This document shows positions 51,883 to 63,938 of a stretch of DNA of 64,000 nucleotides, in pieces. Source of the stretch: Paramacrobiotus metropolitanus. Lineage: Eukaryota > Tardigrada > Eutardigrada > Parachela > Macrobiotidae. The stretch spans positions 496,001-560,000 of the forward strand of contig NW_026570225.1 of the NCBI RefSeq assembly GCF_019649055.1, read 5' to 3'. The notes below the pieces were generated by a model that worked only from the letters and a program-made list of their open reading frames with translations, did no database searches and was not told the DNA's origin. How positions within the stretch are numbered: position 1 is the stretch's first letter; every line of letters begins with the position of its first letter. Both the position numbers and the translations under genes were made by a program.

Positions 51883-53751
51883 TTATGTTTTCTTTGGAGG
51901 TGCTGGTGGGTCAATGAGTTTAATTTTTTTAGCATCTACAAAAACGAATGCCTAAGCAATCAGAACGTCAATAGTATATCACTGTAATGCACTTTCAGTA
52001 CCTTTATCGCCGCGATGTTGTTTAGCGGTCTTCGCACCGGCAGCAAGTTTCGCTAATCCAGCTCCGGTAGCGGAAATATTACTTACAGTCGCCTGCAAGA
52101 CACCGATATTAAGTAATTATTCGACGGCATTACTAAGCAAAAATGTCCGACATCAATGAAAGCAAGGCAACCATATCGTACCTTAGGTTCAGCGCGTTTA
52201 AAGAGTTGTGACGAACTGCTCGACGGTGTTAGGCCTGATGCAGCAGCTGATTTCGGTTTCGATGGAATAGGCACAATCTGGAAAAACAATATGTCAATAA
52301 ATAACCACAAATCACTGTTACCTTCGTGAATCTTCCGCTAACTGAATACAACTAACAAGGTAAAGGTCAGGAGTAAGACACGATGGCATGTTGCCAGCGT
52401 GTAACACCTCGACTCTGCCGGCCCTGCAGACAATGTTCAACTTCGACAAACTATGTTTCGGAGCACAAAATCTCTGCCCCAACCACAACAGATACCTTTG
52501 TCGGAGACTGGGGCTTGGCTTCCGCTTTTTCTGACTGTTTCTTCTGCTTCTTCGTGCATTCGCTGCAGTAAAATACGAATCGCGGGTCATCTGGATTAAC
52601 GTCAACCAGAGGCGGTTTGTGGCACAGCTGATGATAATATTTCTTGCATTCGTAGCACTTAAGCAGATCATTTCCACTCGACTGATTAGTCTCTCTGAAA
52701 AAAACGAGGAATTCTGAGCTGCAGTTTTTAGTGAAAAAAAAAAGATTCTGACTATGATATGCTATTGTAACCTGATGAAAGTAATCGAAAACAGCGATTT
52801 CAATAACTGTTAAAATATTTTTTTCTCGTTTATATTTTAGGAATGGCATCCGTAGGTGAAACAGATGCACAGTAAAGTGAGTGATATTGCACCAAATGCA
52901 AGCACCGCTACTGCGCTACACACCCGCACACAGTACACGCATCTTCGCCGAGCAAAGCGGACAGATCCGTCTCCACTTCGGTGTCGTCCACGTTGTCGCC
53001 AGATGTGCCCGACACCAGCACTTCCACAGAGGCATCATCGTCCAGCGCCGGCGAGACCGAGGCAGCCATAGTCGGATCAGAGGAACTTTTCGGACCGAGA
53101 GGAACGGGAGTGGATGACGGACTGAATTTAGGTCTTTTGGCCATCGGCTGGCCTTCGGGTTTCGTTGGCAGTTTGCTTTTCGCCGGGAAGTCCGGTTTCT
53201 TCACCACCGGTGCAGCGGGAATTTTTCCAGGGACCGCTGCTTTGGCGAGAGGAATGATTTTGGGCATCTGTAAAGTTAGCGACACATGCAAAAATCAAGG
53301 CTGCTGAGGAGCAACAATTTACAAAATAACGGCAAACGCTTTTTGTAATTAATTCCAACAGAAGTAATACCGGATTTCCGGACGCGGCGGCTTCGTCCAA
53401 TTTTGAGCGCCTATCCAAAGCTTCATCCATCATGCGCCCAATTTCTTCGCCAGCTTCAGCTGCAATGGCATACAAATAATAAGTCGCACATGAAATTTAT
53501 GTGTTTACAGCAAACAAAAAATGAGTCCACAGAAAACGTTACTTACGGGTATGCAAAGCGAGCAGCTTAAGGCATTTAGTGAGCCAAAGAGGCATCTCTG
53601 GAGATGGATGTGTCGGGAAATCCGGAGAAGATGCTCGGTTGGGTCGAACAACATTTTGACTCAAAGGAACTGCGCTTAGAGTTGACGGATCCTCAGTTGC
53701 CATTCCGGGTGCAGCACTCGTGATCTGCCGCATTTCTACGTCAGCCTCCAT
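51883..53751 (-). CDS. INTS12: INTS12, Integrator complex subunit 12 (PHD finger)
   Basis: Seven exons (53751-53547, 53459-53323, 53267-52924, 52694-52496, 52277-52182, 52092-52002, 51935-51883) sum to 1,125 nt, or 374 residues. The N-terminal part contains the helical block MPLWLTKCLKLLALHTPEAG then RMMDEALDRRSKLDEA, matching the INTS12 segment that binds INTS1. A basic/proline linker follows. The PHD finger is split by an intron: CTVCG, then NDLLKCYECKKYYHQLCHKP and FVFYCSECTKKQKKQ, giving the C4-H-C3 pattern. The Ser-rich tail ends KKIKLIDPPAPPKKT. The human protein has 462 residues, so the tail here is shorter. Integrator cleaves snRNA and many nascent RNAs at Pol II. The end of exon 2 (donor at 53322) is the least certain junction. 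Confidence 0.88.
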
Positions 53752-54201
53752 TCTAGTTATACACTCGATGAAAATTTTATTAAATTTGTATTAGAACTGA
53801 AAAATCTACACGCAGTATGAGAATGATGGAACTTATTAATAATACACTGAAAAATTACAGTGATTTATTACAAAACCCTAGCGGGGCGTCCCCCCGTGGG
53901 GACTGTTCCGAAGGACGGGTTTTATTACATAATAACTGGAAAAAACTTCTGTGGGAAGATTGCCTGAGTGCAAGCTGGACGGCTATTTTAGCGAAATAGT
54001 CTGCGGCAAGTGCAACCACCTCGCGTACGCGCATACGTGTATTAGTCTCGACTTTGGGTACGACGTACGAGTAAGTACCTGATTCCGACTGCCACTATCT
54101 CCAAAACTTGCAGCATCAGTTTTTCGTTGTCACTTCAACAAACCTTCCCAGTTAATGTTTCAGAATAGAGAATAAAATTTTAGAATTTTTTGATATTTTG
54201 A

Positions 54202-54360
54202 AAGTAGGTTTTTATGGAGAACCAAGAAAGTTAGTCTTGTTTTGGTTTCTCGTAGACTTAGCATAGGTCCGTCCGATGGAGGCGTTGCTTGCACCCTATG
54301 CTATGTCTACGAGAAACCAAAACAAGCATAACTTTCTTGGTTCCCCACAAAAAAACACTT
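54202..54360. mobile_element. Foldback (snap-back) element with 67-bp arms
   Basis: The left arm at 54202-54268 (GAACCAAGAAAGTTA, TCTTGTTTTGGTTTCTCGTA, GCATAGG) is inverted at 54294-54360 (CCTATGC, TACGAGAAACCAAAACAAG, TAACTTTCTTGGTTC). The match is about 85-90 percent over 67 bp. The loop is only about 25 bp. It has no coding content. Such a long near-perfect hairpin is typical of foldback MITEs; transcription through it would give double-stranded RNA. Confidence 0.8.
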
Positions 54361-54682
54361 ATCAGAGATCAAAAGCGTCAAATTTTTCTTTCTATCTTCT
54401 GAGATGTTGGTTAGGAAGTTTTATGGAAAGGTAAACGAAAAACTAGTGCTTGAAACTTTGGATCAACTGACGATGACATTCAGTGCGTTCTTTCACTGTT
54501 CACATACATGCTCCACCTCTGCCTCTGCATCTCTGCCCATCCTGAGTTACAGCATTTCTGTCTCTCTTGAGTTTACAGTAAATTTCTCTCTATTGTCAGT
54601 AAACGTTCTGTCTGTCCTGTGTTACAAACTTACAAGTTACAATATGACTCGACATGGATCCATACCTACAGGTATATCCTCG

Positions 54683-54689
<7 letters not shown>

Positions 54690-54721
<32 letters not shown>
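54690..54721 (+). repeat. (TA)n microsatellite
   Basis: An uninterrupted TA run of about 32 bp. Reverse-strand IYIYIY ORFs over it are artefacts. Confidence 0.95.
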
Positions 54722-54724
<3 letters not shown>

Positions 54725-55165
54725 CGTTGACGTATGCAGCGCTACGTCCTTCGGAAAATTTGACGTAAATCGGTAAATGAGCAAGTAAATCGGTCGATCT
54801 TGATTCTTGTAGGCATAAAATTTTTGCCTTTGACTGCCTATCAAGGGAGTTGGCTGTGGCGCGGCAACCACCAGAGGTGGCAATGAACGACTGGAACCAA
54901 TGCACAGAGGATTGAGAGGAGACAGGAGAGCAACAGAAGAAAAATGTGTTGCAGTCTTGCAGACATAATCATAATCCAGACAAAGCATTTTCAGCTGGAG
55001 CTGGACAACTGGAGCTTTGGAAGTGCTTTTTTCCGTAAATTGTACAATTTTTAACAGGGTGTGCTGTGTAGACCGTACTGTCTGCATGGGGTTCAACGAG
55101 TGATTAGGGTCAACGAGTACAGTAAATATATCATATCTATATCGGAAACGGCTTTTCAGGCTGCG

Positions 55166-56723
55166 ATGGATTCCCTACCGAAACCAACAGCAATGCAAAA
55201 GCTCCGACCATACAAGCAGAAATTTCATCCACATTTCACGCTGGACTTGCAAGCTGCCATAGCTCAGCTTAAAGAAAAAGCCGAACGAGAAGAGGAAAGG
55301 AAGCAGCAAGTGATTGGCTCGGCGGAGCCCATGACCGCTTCGTTAAATACCTGGTATTTTGCTTCGTATGAGCATCCGGAAGCGCACCGCACGATGGTGA
55401 ACGACGCGGTTCGTACTGGTAATTGGCGACTTTCCGTTACATTTTTCTAGCGCTCTGCAGTGCAGTATCACTTGTTAAACGATTTCACCTTGCTGTGTTG
55501 ATATTAGGAACTTTCGCGATGGCCTTCGGCCGAAATTATCATTTGTTCAAAGATAAGACGGTTCTGGATGTTGGCGCCGGAAGTGGCATTTTATCTGTCC
55601 TGGCCATTAAAGAAGGGGGCGCCAAACACGCTTATGCTGTAGATGCCTGCGGATTCATTCACGAAGCGGAACTGCTGGTGCGGAACAATAAAATGGAAGA
55701 CAAAATTACCGTTATCCACAAACGGATCGAAGATCTCCAGGAATTTCCCGACGGGACGAAGGAAGTGGACGTCATCGTGAGTGAATGGATGGGGCACGCC
55801 TTGTTCAAGGAGTCTATGCTGGATTCGGTCATCGTGGCCCGGCAGCGATTTCTGCGTTCTGGGGGCTTCATTTTGCCGGATGTGTTCGTGCTGAAAGTGG
55901 CTGGATCGGCGTCTGCCCGGCACCCAGCGTTAAATCCTGCGAACGGTAAAGCAGACCATAGCGGATTTTATAAAAATAATTTTTCACGAATTGATCTCGG
56001 AATGCGTGAGATTTTAGCTGAAAAACTGGCTAATTTGATGAGAGAAGCGATGGATCAGGTGGATTTGTCGTTTCTGCTTGAGGCCGATGTCAGTTTCGCT
56101 ACCAATCGTACTGCATCTTTCAAAAAGATCATAACCGATCACGCAGAGTTGAAGGTTGGTTTAACACACGGTTATTAATGAGACCTGTAATGGTGGTGAA
56201 CATTGCATTTTATTATGAAACAGATTTTCTTACACTGTTTGTATATTATAATTTTCTTTTTTCGCTAATGGCTACATGTATTTTATTACGGAGTTTCATG
56301 TTTTGCATTAATTTTAGAACTTTTAGACCGTTTGAACTGCTGTTGATAATCCCATTGCAGACAGTGGATATGTACTACATCCAGCAGGACGAAGTCAAAG
56401 TCGATGCGGATTTTAGAATCGTCGCGCCCGCGCACGCGACTTTCTGCAGCTTCGTCTTCTACTTTGATGCATTCTTTGATTTACCGAACGGATGGTGCTT
56501 CTCCACCGGACCGCAGTCCCGTCCAACACACTGGATGCAGACCGTGGCGTCGTTGCCAGCCCATGAGCAATTCGAGGTGTGGCGGGATACGGTCATCTCG
56601 GGCCACATCCGGATGGAGCGAATTCCTGCTTTGACGCGATTCTGGAGTATTGCGATCGATTATACGGTGACCTGGAAAAAACGTGCTCCTCTGAACCGGT
56701 CGCGTACTTTCTACCTGTTATAA
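55166..56723 (+). CDS. Class I protein arginine N-methyltransferase (PRMT)
   Basis: Three exons (55166-55418, 55508-56154, 56361-56723) sum to 1,263 nt, or 420 residues. SAM-binding motif I is VLDVGAGSGILS. The double-E loop reads SEWMGHALFKESMLDSV with both catalytic glutamates. The THW loop is PTHWMQTV. The N-terminal helix reads WYFASYEHPEAHRTMVNDAV, where PRMT1/6/8 have SYxxFGIHEEML, so only the His and Met anchors are kept. The C-terminal barrel contains FDLPNGWCFSTGPQSRPTHW. These mark a SAM-dependent arginine methyltransferase. The N-terminal region has a Lys/Glu coiled coil (IAQLKEKAEREEERKQQ). I cannot assign a PRMT number; a divergent PRMT1/6-like enzyme is the best guess. The start is the ATG after a TTTTCAG acceptor. 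Confidence 0.88.
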
Positions 56724-57697
56724 ATTTGATTCTGTTACGTTCACAGTCGTTTGGTTTTATGACATATATAGCGTAAATCTTATGACCCATTCAATTGTTT
56801 TTTAACAAAAATTGCTTCCTTCTCACATCACTGACAGTGCCGGCATTTTCTTGAGTTAAAGATCTGTAACCATCTGTTAAAGTTCCGAATTGGAAAGTTA
56901 TACATAGCAGGATGTGTAAATTCAACTGCAAATGCCGTTCTAGCACAAGCTTATAACATTCAAAGCGTTTTAACAATAAAAGTGGTAACGTACGAAAAAC
57001 TTGGAATGGCGCGGAAGAAGTGTGTTACGTGTCTAACCGTAACTCGTAAGTACAGAAAATAGAAGGAAGCCCAGTATCTTATTCTTAAAACCGGTAAGTA
57101 CGCAAACGAACTGCCAGCTGACCAACTACCGAGTTGGCAGGTGATCTGTCAGATGCCAGTCGTGGTTTGTTTCTATCGGCTGCGGTTAGTGCAAGTATTT
57201 GAATGTCGACAGTATCTAACTTTTAATATTTCTCACTATTAGTAAAGGCGAGAAAGCCAAGGCGTTGTAACGTATCGGACTAACGAGTAAGCTCGAAAGG
57301 TCGCCAAAAGAAAAGAAAATTTCCGGGCACGACCAGTCTACTGTACGTAACGCCGTAGCCGTACAGACACCTACAATTGTACACCGAAGATGCGGTACGG
57401 CAGTGGCCGTATCGATGTGGACAGCCACGTCAGCTTTTCACCGCGGCCGGTGCAGCGACGCTGCGTCAAAATTTAAATCAATCCGCGCATGGATTGGCTT
57501 CAGTGCAAATAATAATTAATCTTTGGATATTTATCTTTTCATCCTAAAGATCCAGCGTTTACGATTCGGAAGCGGATTGTGGCATACTCAGCCCAACAGG
57601 GCAGTAGGTAATATTCTTTGCTTTGACTCAAGCGCGATGCTGCATGGTTTGCATTACTGTGAAGCTGTGGATGCTGTAGGCTCTTCGCGTGTGCGCC
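56724..57697. other. Intergenic region between PRMT and STT3A
   Basis: About 970 bp holding the PRMT 3' UTR and the STT3A promoter. Nothing else is supported. Confidence 0.5.
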
Positions 57698-60600
57698 ATG
57701 GTTCGCCAGAATCCTGTCTCCAGCGCGGCTGGACCTGCTGCTGCCCAGACTAATGGCAACACTTTCACGCTCCAGAAATCCAAGGACTCTTTATCCAAAT
57801 ACCTTAATCTGACCACTGAACAGCAGGAAACCTATTTAAAGCTTTTAATTTTAACTGTCAGCTGTATTATGTGTAAGTGCATTTTCCTTGTTTCATGCAC
57901 ATCTCGATTTCTGCCCATGTTTTTTCTAATTCAAATATTTTGCAGCTTTTAGCACAAGATTGTTTTCAGTTTTGCGATATGAATCAGTTATTCACGGTAG
58001 GCATCTTTGCAGATTTTGACAGTGTTAAAACATTGCAGTTACTTATTTCTGTTTTTTCTTGTTTGCAGAATTTGATCCTTATTTTAATTATCGCACCACA
58101 AAGTATCTCGCCGAAGAGGGATATTATAAATTTCACAACTGGTTCGATGACCGTGCCTGGTACCCTCTGGGACGCATTATCGGTGGGACTATTTATCCAG
58201 GTGAGTTCAGATTGTTTGCATCGTGTTCGGTCGAAAACGTGCAGCGAGGAGCTCGACATGCTGACTGCAAATTAGTCAGTGTAAAATCACACCCTCGCAA
58301 AAGTGTACCCACGCAGAACAGACTTCTGAATGGTTGTTGCTGTTTGGATATGTTTTGTGTGGATACAGTTATTTTTTCGGTAGGGCTGATGGTGACCGCC
58401 TCAGCGCTGCACTACATCATGAACGCATTGCACGTCAGTATCGATGTGCGAAACGTCTGCGTGTTCTTCGCGCCACTGTTTTCCAGCTTCACCACCATCG
58501 TAACTTACCTCCTCACCAAGGAACTCAAGGTATCGTATTTTTTTCAATTTGTAACGGCAGTACAAGGTCGCTGCGCTGTTGTAAGTTTTTCTTTGGTTTT
58601 TCTTAAAACAGCCCAAATCAATCCAATTTTCGGTTCACTGATAAGATGAGTGCACTCATAAGATGTGTTTTTACGCAGGATTCCGGTGCCGGTTTAGTAG
58701 CCGCCGCTCTGATTTCCATCGTCCCAGGGTATATTTCACGATCCGTGGCTGGCTCATATGATAACGAGGGCATTGCCATTTTTTGCATGCTGCTGACGTA
58801 TTATCTGTGGATTAAGTCAGTCAAAACCGGATCGATCTATTGGTCGACTGCGTGTGCTCTTGCCTACTTTTACATGGTACTGATATTTTTTTCAGAGATT
58901 CTGAATTCTGATACATGTAATATCATTTCGAATTCACTGTGTTTTTGCATACCCATTTATTATTATTACTTAATACCCGCTAATCTGCCGTCGCCAGGTG
59001 TCAAGCTGGGGAGGCTACGTCTTTTTGATCAACTTGATACCCCTGCATGTGTTGGCCCTCATCTTCACCGGACGATTTTCACACAGGATATACGTGGCCT
59101 ACTCAACGGTAATTTGTTTTTTTAACTTCTAATTGTTTTTGGTCGCATGAACGTACAATGCACAGATCCGCCTGGTTTTGTGCCTAATCATATCATGCTA
59201 GAAAATTTTGTCGTCGAACCAAGCTTGTCACTTTCTTCTTGTTGTCAAGCGTGCCCGATTGAAACATGCCTTAATATTTTCAGGTTTACTGCATTGGAAC
59301 GATTTTGTCCATGCAGATCCCGTTCGTTGGCTTCCAGCCTGTGCAGTCCAGCGAGCATATGGCCGTAAGATATTTTAAATTTCGTTTTTTTGTATATAAA
59401 GCAGCGTGTTTCTTATTGCAATTCCGTTTGGTGGTGAACTAGGCATTTGGAGTATTTGGACTTTGCCAGCTATATGCCTTTGTGGAGTATTTGCGCTCAA
59501 AAATGACCAAGGAAAATTTTGAAACTTTGTTGCGGTCAGTTGCTATGGTGTTTGTGGGCGTTATCGGTGTTGCCGGATTAATCTTATCCCTTTCGGGAAA
59601 AATTGCTCCTTGGACTGGACGCTTTTACTCTTTGTTGGATCCATCGTACGCCAAAAACAACATCCCCATCATCGCCTCAGTCTCTGAGCATCAGCCGACT
59701 GCATGGTCATCGTTCTACTTCGATCTGCAGCTCTTGGTCTTTATGTTTCCAGGTATAAACTGGAAAGAGCATGAGTCAGCGATGTTTGTTGTGCGATTCA
59801 ACCGTTTCATGTAACATTTAGAAAATTTCGAAATGTTCTAACGTTTGCAGTTGGAATGTATTACTGCTTCAAGAAACTGACCGATGCCAACATTTTCATC
59901 ATCATGTACGGTGTGACGAGCATTTATTTTGCCGGAGTCATGGTGCGTCTGATGCTCGTATTGGCTCCTGTTATGTGCGTGCTCTCGGGTATCGGAATTT
60001 CTTCCATCCTTCATATTTATGCTCGTAACTCCGAGCCGGACACTTCCGCTGAAAAGAAGGGGAAAAAAGGCGGAGAGACCAGTTACTGGTTCAAGAGCGA
60101 AGTGAGTTCTCTCTGATAAACTTGAGAAAAGTAGTTCAGATGATTAATTTCCGTAATTTTCCGATTATTTAGATCGGAACCGCTGTGTGTTGCATGATGA
60201 CAGTTTTCTTGGCGTCATACGCGTGGCACTGTATCTGGGTGACTTCGGAAGCTTACAGTAGTCCTTCGATCGTGCTATCAGCACGTGGTGGTCATGGCGA
60301 TCGGATTATCTTTGATGATTTTCGAGAGGCATACTATTGGTTGCGGATGAATACAGATGAGGTTCGTATAACAGTTTTCGTACCACACAATGGAATGCAA
60401 TGCGAGAAGCACTCTGTGCCGAGATGCACCATCTCGTGTCCAATTTTTCTCCTCGCTAGATTGTTTTTAGTGGCTGTTTGACCTATTCCAGATCTCTTTA
60501 CATACTAGGGAGCTGCTTATTACGAACAGGACAACAAATTGATTATCTTAGATTAAAATTGTTCTGCTTATTCGTAGGATGCGAAAGTTATGTCTTGGTG

Positions 60601-61444
60601 GGATTATGGATATCAGGTAAGTTTGCATTAACACAGTTCGCAGTGTGCTTTGAATTGGACTGAACCGAAAATAATAATTACAGATTACGGCCATGGCAAA
60701 TCGGACTATTCTAGTGGATAACAATACATGGAATAATACACACATATCACAAGTTGGGCAAGCCATGTCGCGTCCAGAGGACAGAGCGTATAAGATAATG
60801 CAGGAACTAGATGTGGATTACGTGCTAGTGATATTTGGCGGGCTGACAGGATATTCTTCTGATGGTATGTATACCGAATGTTAACAAATTAACAGTAGTC
60901 AAGAGCAGCCAGTAATCTTTTTCACGACATTTGCAAGTTTATGATTTTGCTTTGCACTAAATTTTTGCAATTTTTTTCGGCCTTCTCTTTCCCTTGCAAT
61001 TGTTTATTATTTTTTGGAAATTGGTCAGGAACTTAATGGGCTTTTCTTCCAGATATCAACAAGTTTCTGTGGATGGTACGTATCGGAGGCAGTACGGAAA
61101 GAGGTGCTGATATTAAGGAAACTGATTATTACACGCCGTCCGGAGAGTTCCGCGTTGATCGAGAAGGATCTCCCACTCTGCTGAATTGTCTTATGTATAA
61201 ACTGTGTTATTACCGGTTCGGCGATGTTTACACTGAAGGGGGTGAGTTCATGGTGTTTTACTGCAGCTCTAGTGTTTCATTCGTACTCCATTTTACAGGC
61301 AAGCCTCCCGGATACGACCGCGTGCGCAATGTGGAGATTGGTAACAAGGACTTTGAACTGGATAAACTGGAAGAAGCCTTTACTTCCGAGCACTGGCTCG
61401 TGCGTATCTACAGAGTGAAGAAAATGCCTAACAGAGGAATTTGA
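57698..61444 (+). CDS. STT3A: STT3A, catalytic subunit of oligosaccharyltransferase
   Basis: Fourteen exons (57698-57872, 57946-57996, 58069-58200, 58384-58529, 58679-58876, 58998-59108, 59284-59364, 59443-59752, 59851-60101, 60173-60361, 60578-60616, 60684-60864, 61053-61241, 61299-61444) sum to 2,199 nt, or 732 residues. STT3 transfers the dolichol-linked glycan to Asn-X-Ser/Thr in the ER. It is multi-spanning at the N-terminus. Catalytic landmarks are [11 protein letters not shown] (metal-binding DxD-like), the SVSEHQP loop glutamate, and the WWDYGYQ signature, followed by [17 protein letters not shown] and the [13 protein letters not shown] block. Identity is clearly with STT3A rather than STT3B ([58 protein letters not shown]). 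The N-terminus is about 25 residues longer than human (705). Confidence 0.97.
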
Positions 61445-62097
61445 ATTTTTTTAATTCTGCCAAGAAATTGTGCAATCATTTCAAAGCATTGTCAGCTGAT
61501 CGTGGGATTTGTATGTTGGTTTTATGCCGTTTTGGCGAGGGAGATTGTTAATTGTTTCTGATTTTATATTGTACGCATTGTTGAAAAAAAATTCTCAAAA
61601 TATTCCATAACCTTGATTGTCCTTCAATTAGCATATTTCTCACCTCACCCGGGACCCATGTCGCCTACGTAGATTTTAGATTCCGTCGGATGAGTAATCT
61701 GCTGAGTCATTCAACACGTTAAAACATGCAGAGACGTGTTACAACGGCGAATCTGCAGTTTTTTTTCCCGCTACAGTCCAGTACAAAATTGACGTGTCCT
61801 AATGATAACAAGTCGCATTGCACGTATAGAAAGCCCGAGTCGCGCAGGGCATGGCGCCCGAACAAAAAGCGGAGTTTCCTGTTTCGTACAGTGCGTAGTA
61901 TTCGTATTTATATGCCGCGCGGTGTGAGTTATTTAAGAGCATTTCCCAGGTTTATGGTTCATCAGTAATCACAAAGGGGGATTTTATAAAGCAGCGAGTT
62001 TTTTAACGCAATTTTCACTCTGCACCGTTTCTTTGCAGTTTTGTAGACGTTTTTGAATAGAAGGATATTCTTATTTGATCGACTTGCCATTACCAAA
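61445..62097. other. Intergenic region between STT3A and XRCC5
   Basis: About 650 bp containing the STT3A 3' UTR and the XRCC5 promoter. A small ORF at 61726-61968 has no recognisable content. Confidence 0.5.
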
Positions 62098-63938
62098 ATG
62101 GCGTGGAACAGAGTAAGTTGGTATTTAAGCGCAGCTAATTGATTCTTGTGACTTTGGAGTAAGTACATATCTAGATGACTGCACTGACGGCTGTTGAATC
62201 TTCGCCGCTCTCTAAATCGCTGTGCAACTTTAGGAAGCAACCGTTTTTGTTCTGGATGTGGGTGCGGGGATGAAAGACGTAGTGGAAGGGAAAATGACTG
62301 CGCTGGAAGTCTCAACGACGTGTATGACGAGAATGCTGCACAATAAAGTGAGTTCCAGCTCGAATTATCTCGCTGATAATTATTTGCTGGATTCTTCAGA
62401 TTGCTTGAGGTTTCATGGTTTGCTTATTTGAGTAGCTGTTCACGGAATCCAAAGATGAATTCGCCCTAATTCTGTGCGGATCTGAGGAAACCGAAAATCG
62501 GCTGAACAGCGATGTCGCGAATGAGCGTTACGACAACATTAAAACCGAGCAAGATCTGAAACTAGTTAGCTGGGAAATGCTGGAATCCATGGTCAACCAG
62601 GACCAGCCGACAGCTATCCAAGGCGATGGTACGATTTTAATTTTGATTACAGCTCATTGTTAGAAACAGTTTATTAGTAACAGGTTTTTTTATTCATTTT
62701 GCCTTCCATTCGGCAGTACGTAGCGTTGAATGTTTTGCAGTATTTGACGCTATTAGAGTGGCTCTGGACATTATTGAACAAGATGCGGCTGCGTCGAAAA
62801 GGTAAAGGAAAATGTCCCAAAAAAAAGAACAGCGATTTTGCATTGACTAGATATCTTTCGTTTTTATCGTTGATTTTTCGTCATACGTTAATTTTTTCCT
62901 TTTGCAGGAAGCGGTTTGCCAGCCGAAGAATCGTTGTCTTCAGTAATCTGAAGTCTCCCACCGCCTTCAGCACTTCGCAAGTGGACACGCTGGCCAAAGA
63001 TTTGCAGCAGGCCAATGTCGGCGTGTTGCAGCTGATGTACGAGTGATTCGTTCATGATTTGTTGGCTTGATCTTTCACTGACAGCGCGCTGTTGTAGTGG
63101 TCGTGATCTGGATGCTGGCCCGATGGAACCGGCTGTCAGAAATGATAAAACGCACGGGAAACAAGCGAAGGGATTCAGTGATGCCGCTAAAATGATGAAT
63201 CATTTATTCGAGAAACTGATTTCATTGAAAATACAGGACACAAAAGAATCCTATTCCTACGAGTGAGCATGACGATTTTTGAACCTGGAAAATGAATTTA
63301 CAGCGTTCATTCTCTGAGTTTTAGTTTGCTGTCAGTTTACTGCATGGAGATATAAATAACTGCGCATCAAATATCGTATAATGCGCTTCGCATTGGATTT
63401 TCTGTTTTTACGACTGATCGTTTATGAAAGCAAAAAATGCGTTGATATTATAAATTTATAGAGATGCAGTGGCTTATTCAACGGAATTTACAACTCGTGT
63501 TGTCCGACCAACGCCATGGAAAGCCTTATTGGAACTAGGCGAAACATTGAAAATTCCCGTTGTAGCGTATTCAGAGGTGGGACACATCCTTGCGATCTGC
63601 ATGGCATTAAAATAACAAAGTGCTGATTTCAGGTAAAACTAGCGGCGCCTAAGCAGACCTGGAAGAAAGCCATCGCCCAAGATGTAAATAATCCCATTCA
63701 GCAATCAGTCGAATACTTCATTCAAAAAGGGCTGCAGAGAGAAGAGATCAAACCAGAAGACGTGATTGAGGGTACGCTGTTTGTCGAAGGAATTTTGATT
63801 GATTATAATTTTTTCTTTTCTGCAGGACATAAATACGGTAGCACATTGGTTCCTTTCACAGCCGACGATAAGTTATCCATGAAATTCACAAATATTGGGA
63901 AATGCCTTAAAGTACTGGGATTTGCGTCTGCCGATGAG
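62098..63938 (+). CDS. XRCC5: XRCC5 / Ku80, DNA end-binding protein (3' truncated by window)
   Basis: Nine exons are visible: 62098-62112, 62234-62347, 62436-62628, 62741-62801 (or from 62717), 62908-63036, 63098-63262, 63462-63576, 63633-63771, 63826-63938. They encode about the first 335 residues; a GTAAAT donor leads out of the window. Ku80 pairs with Ku70 on broken DNA ends in non-homologous end joining. Features in order are a von Willebrand A fold (EATVFVLDVGAGM; LFTESKDEFALILCGSEETE; VFDAIRVALDIIE; RRIVVFSNLKS), then AAKMMNHLFEKL, and the start of the Ku core with KQTWKKAIAQD and DVIEGHKYGSTLVPF followed by KCLKVLGFASADEV. The first exon encodes only five residues (MAWNR). The match to animal Ku80 is clear though divergent. 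Confidence 0.9.

Larger units (their letters stand above)
53752..55165. other. Divergent intergenic region between INTS12 and PRMT
   Basis: About 1.4 kb. It contains a GC-rich hairpin-prone patch (53878-53925, GGGGCGTCCCCCCGTGGGGA), a foldback element at 54202-54360 and a (TA)n tract at 54690-54721. A TTTTCAG acceptor just before the PRMT start (55159) suggests that a 5' UTR intron ends here. Confidence 0.55.

Noticed and set aside
53870-53930. GC-rich hairpin patch considered as a tRNA or SINE head
   Set aside because: No A-box/B-box pair or cloverleaf could be drawn. It may be a fragment of a repeat, but this cannot be supported.
54596-55096. 166-residue reverse ORF over the TA repeat
   Set aside because: It contains an IYIYIY run from the microsatellite and no conserved sequence.
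57698-61444. STT3B as the identity of the oligosaccharyltransferase gene
   Set aside because: The luminal and C-terminal blocks match STT3A ([25 protein letters not shown]) better than the STT3B forms.
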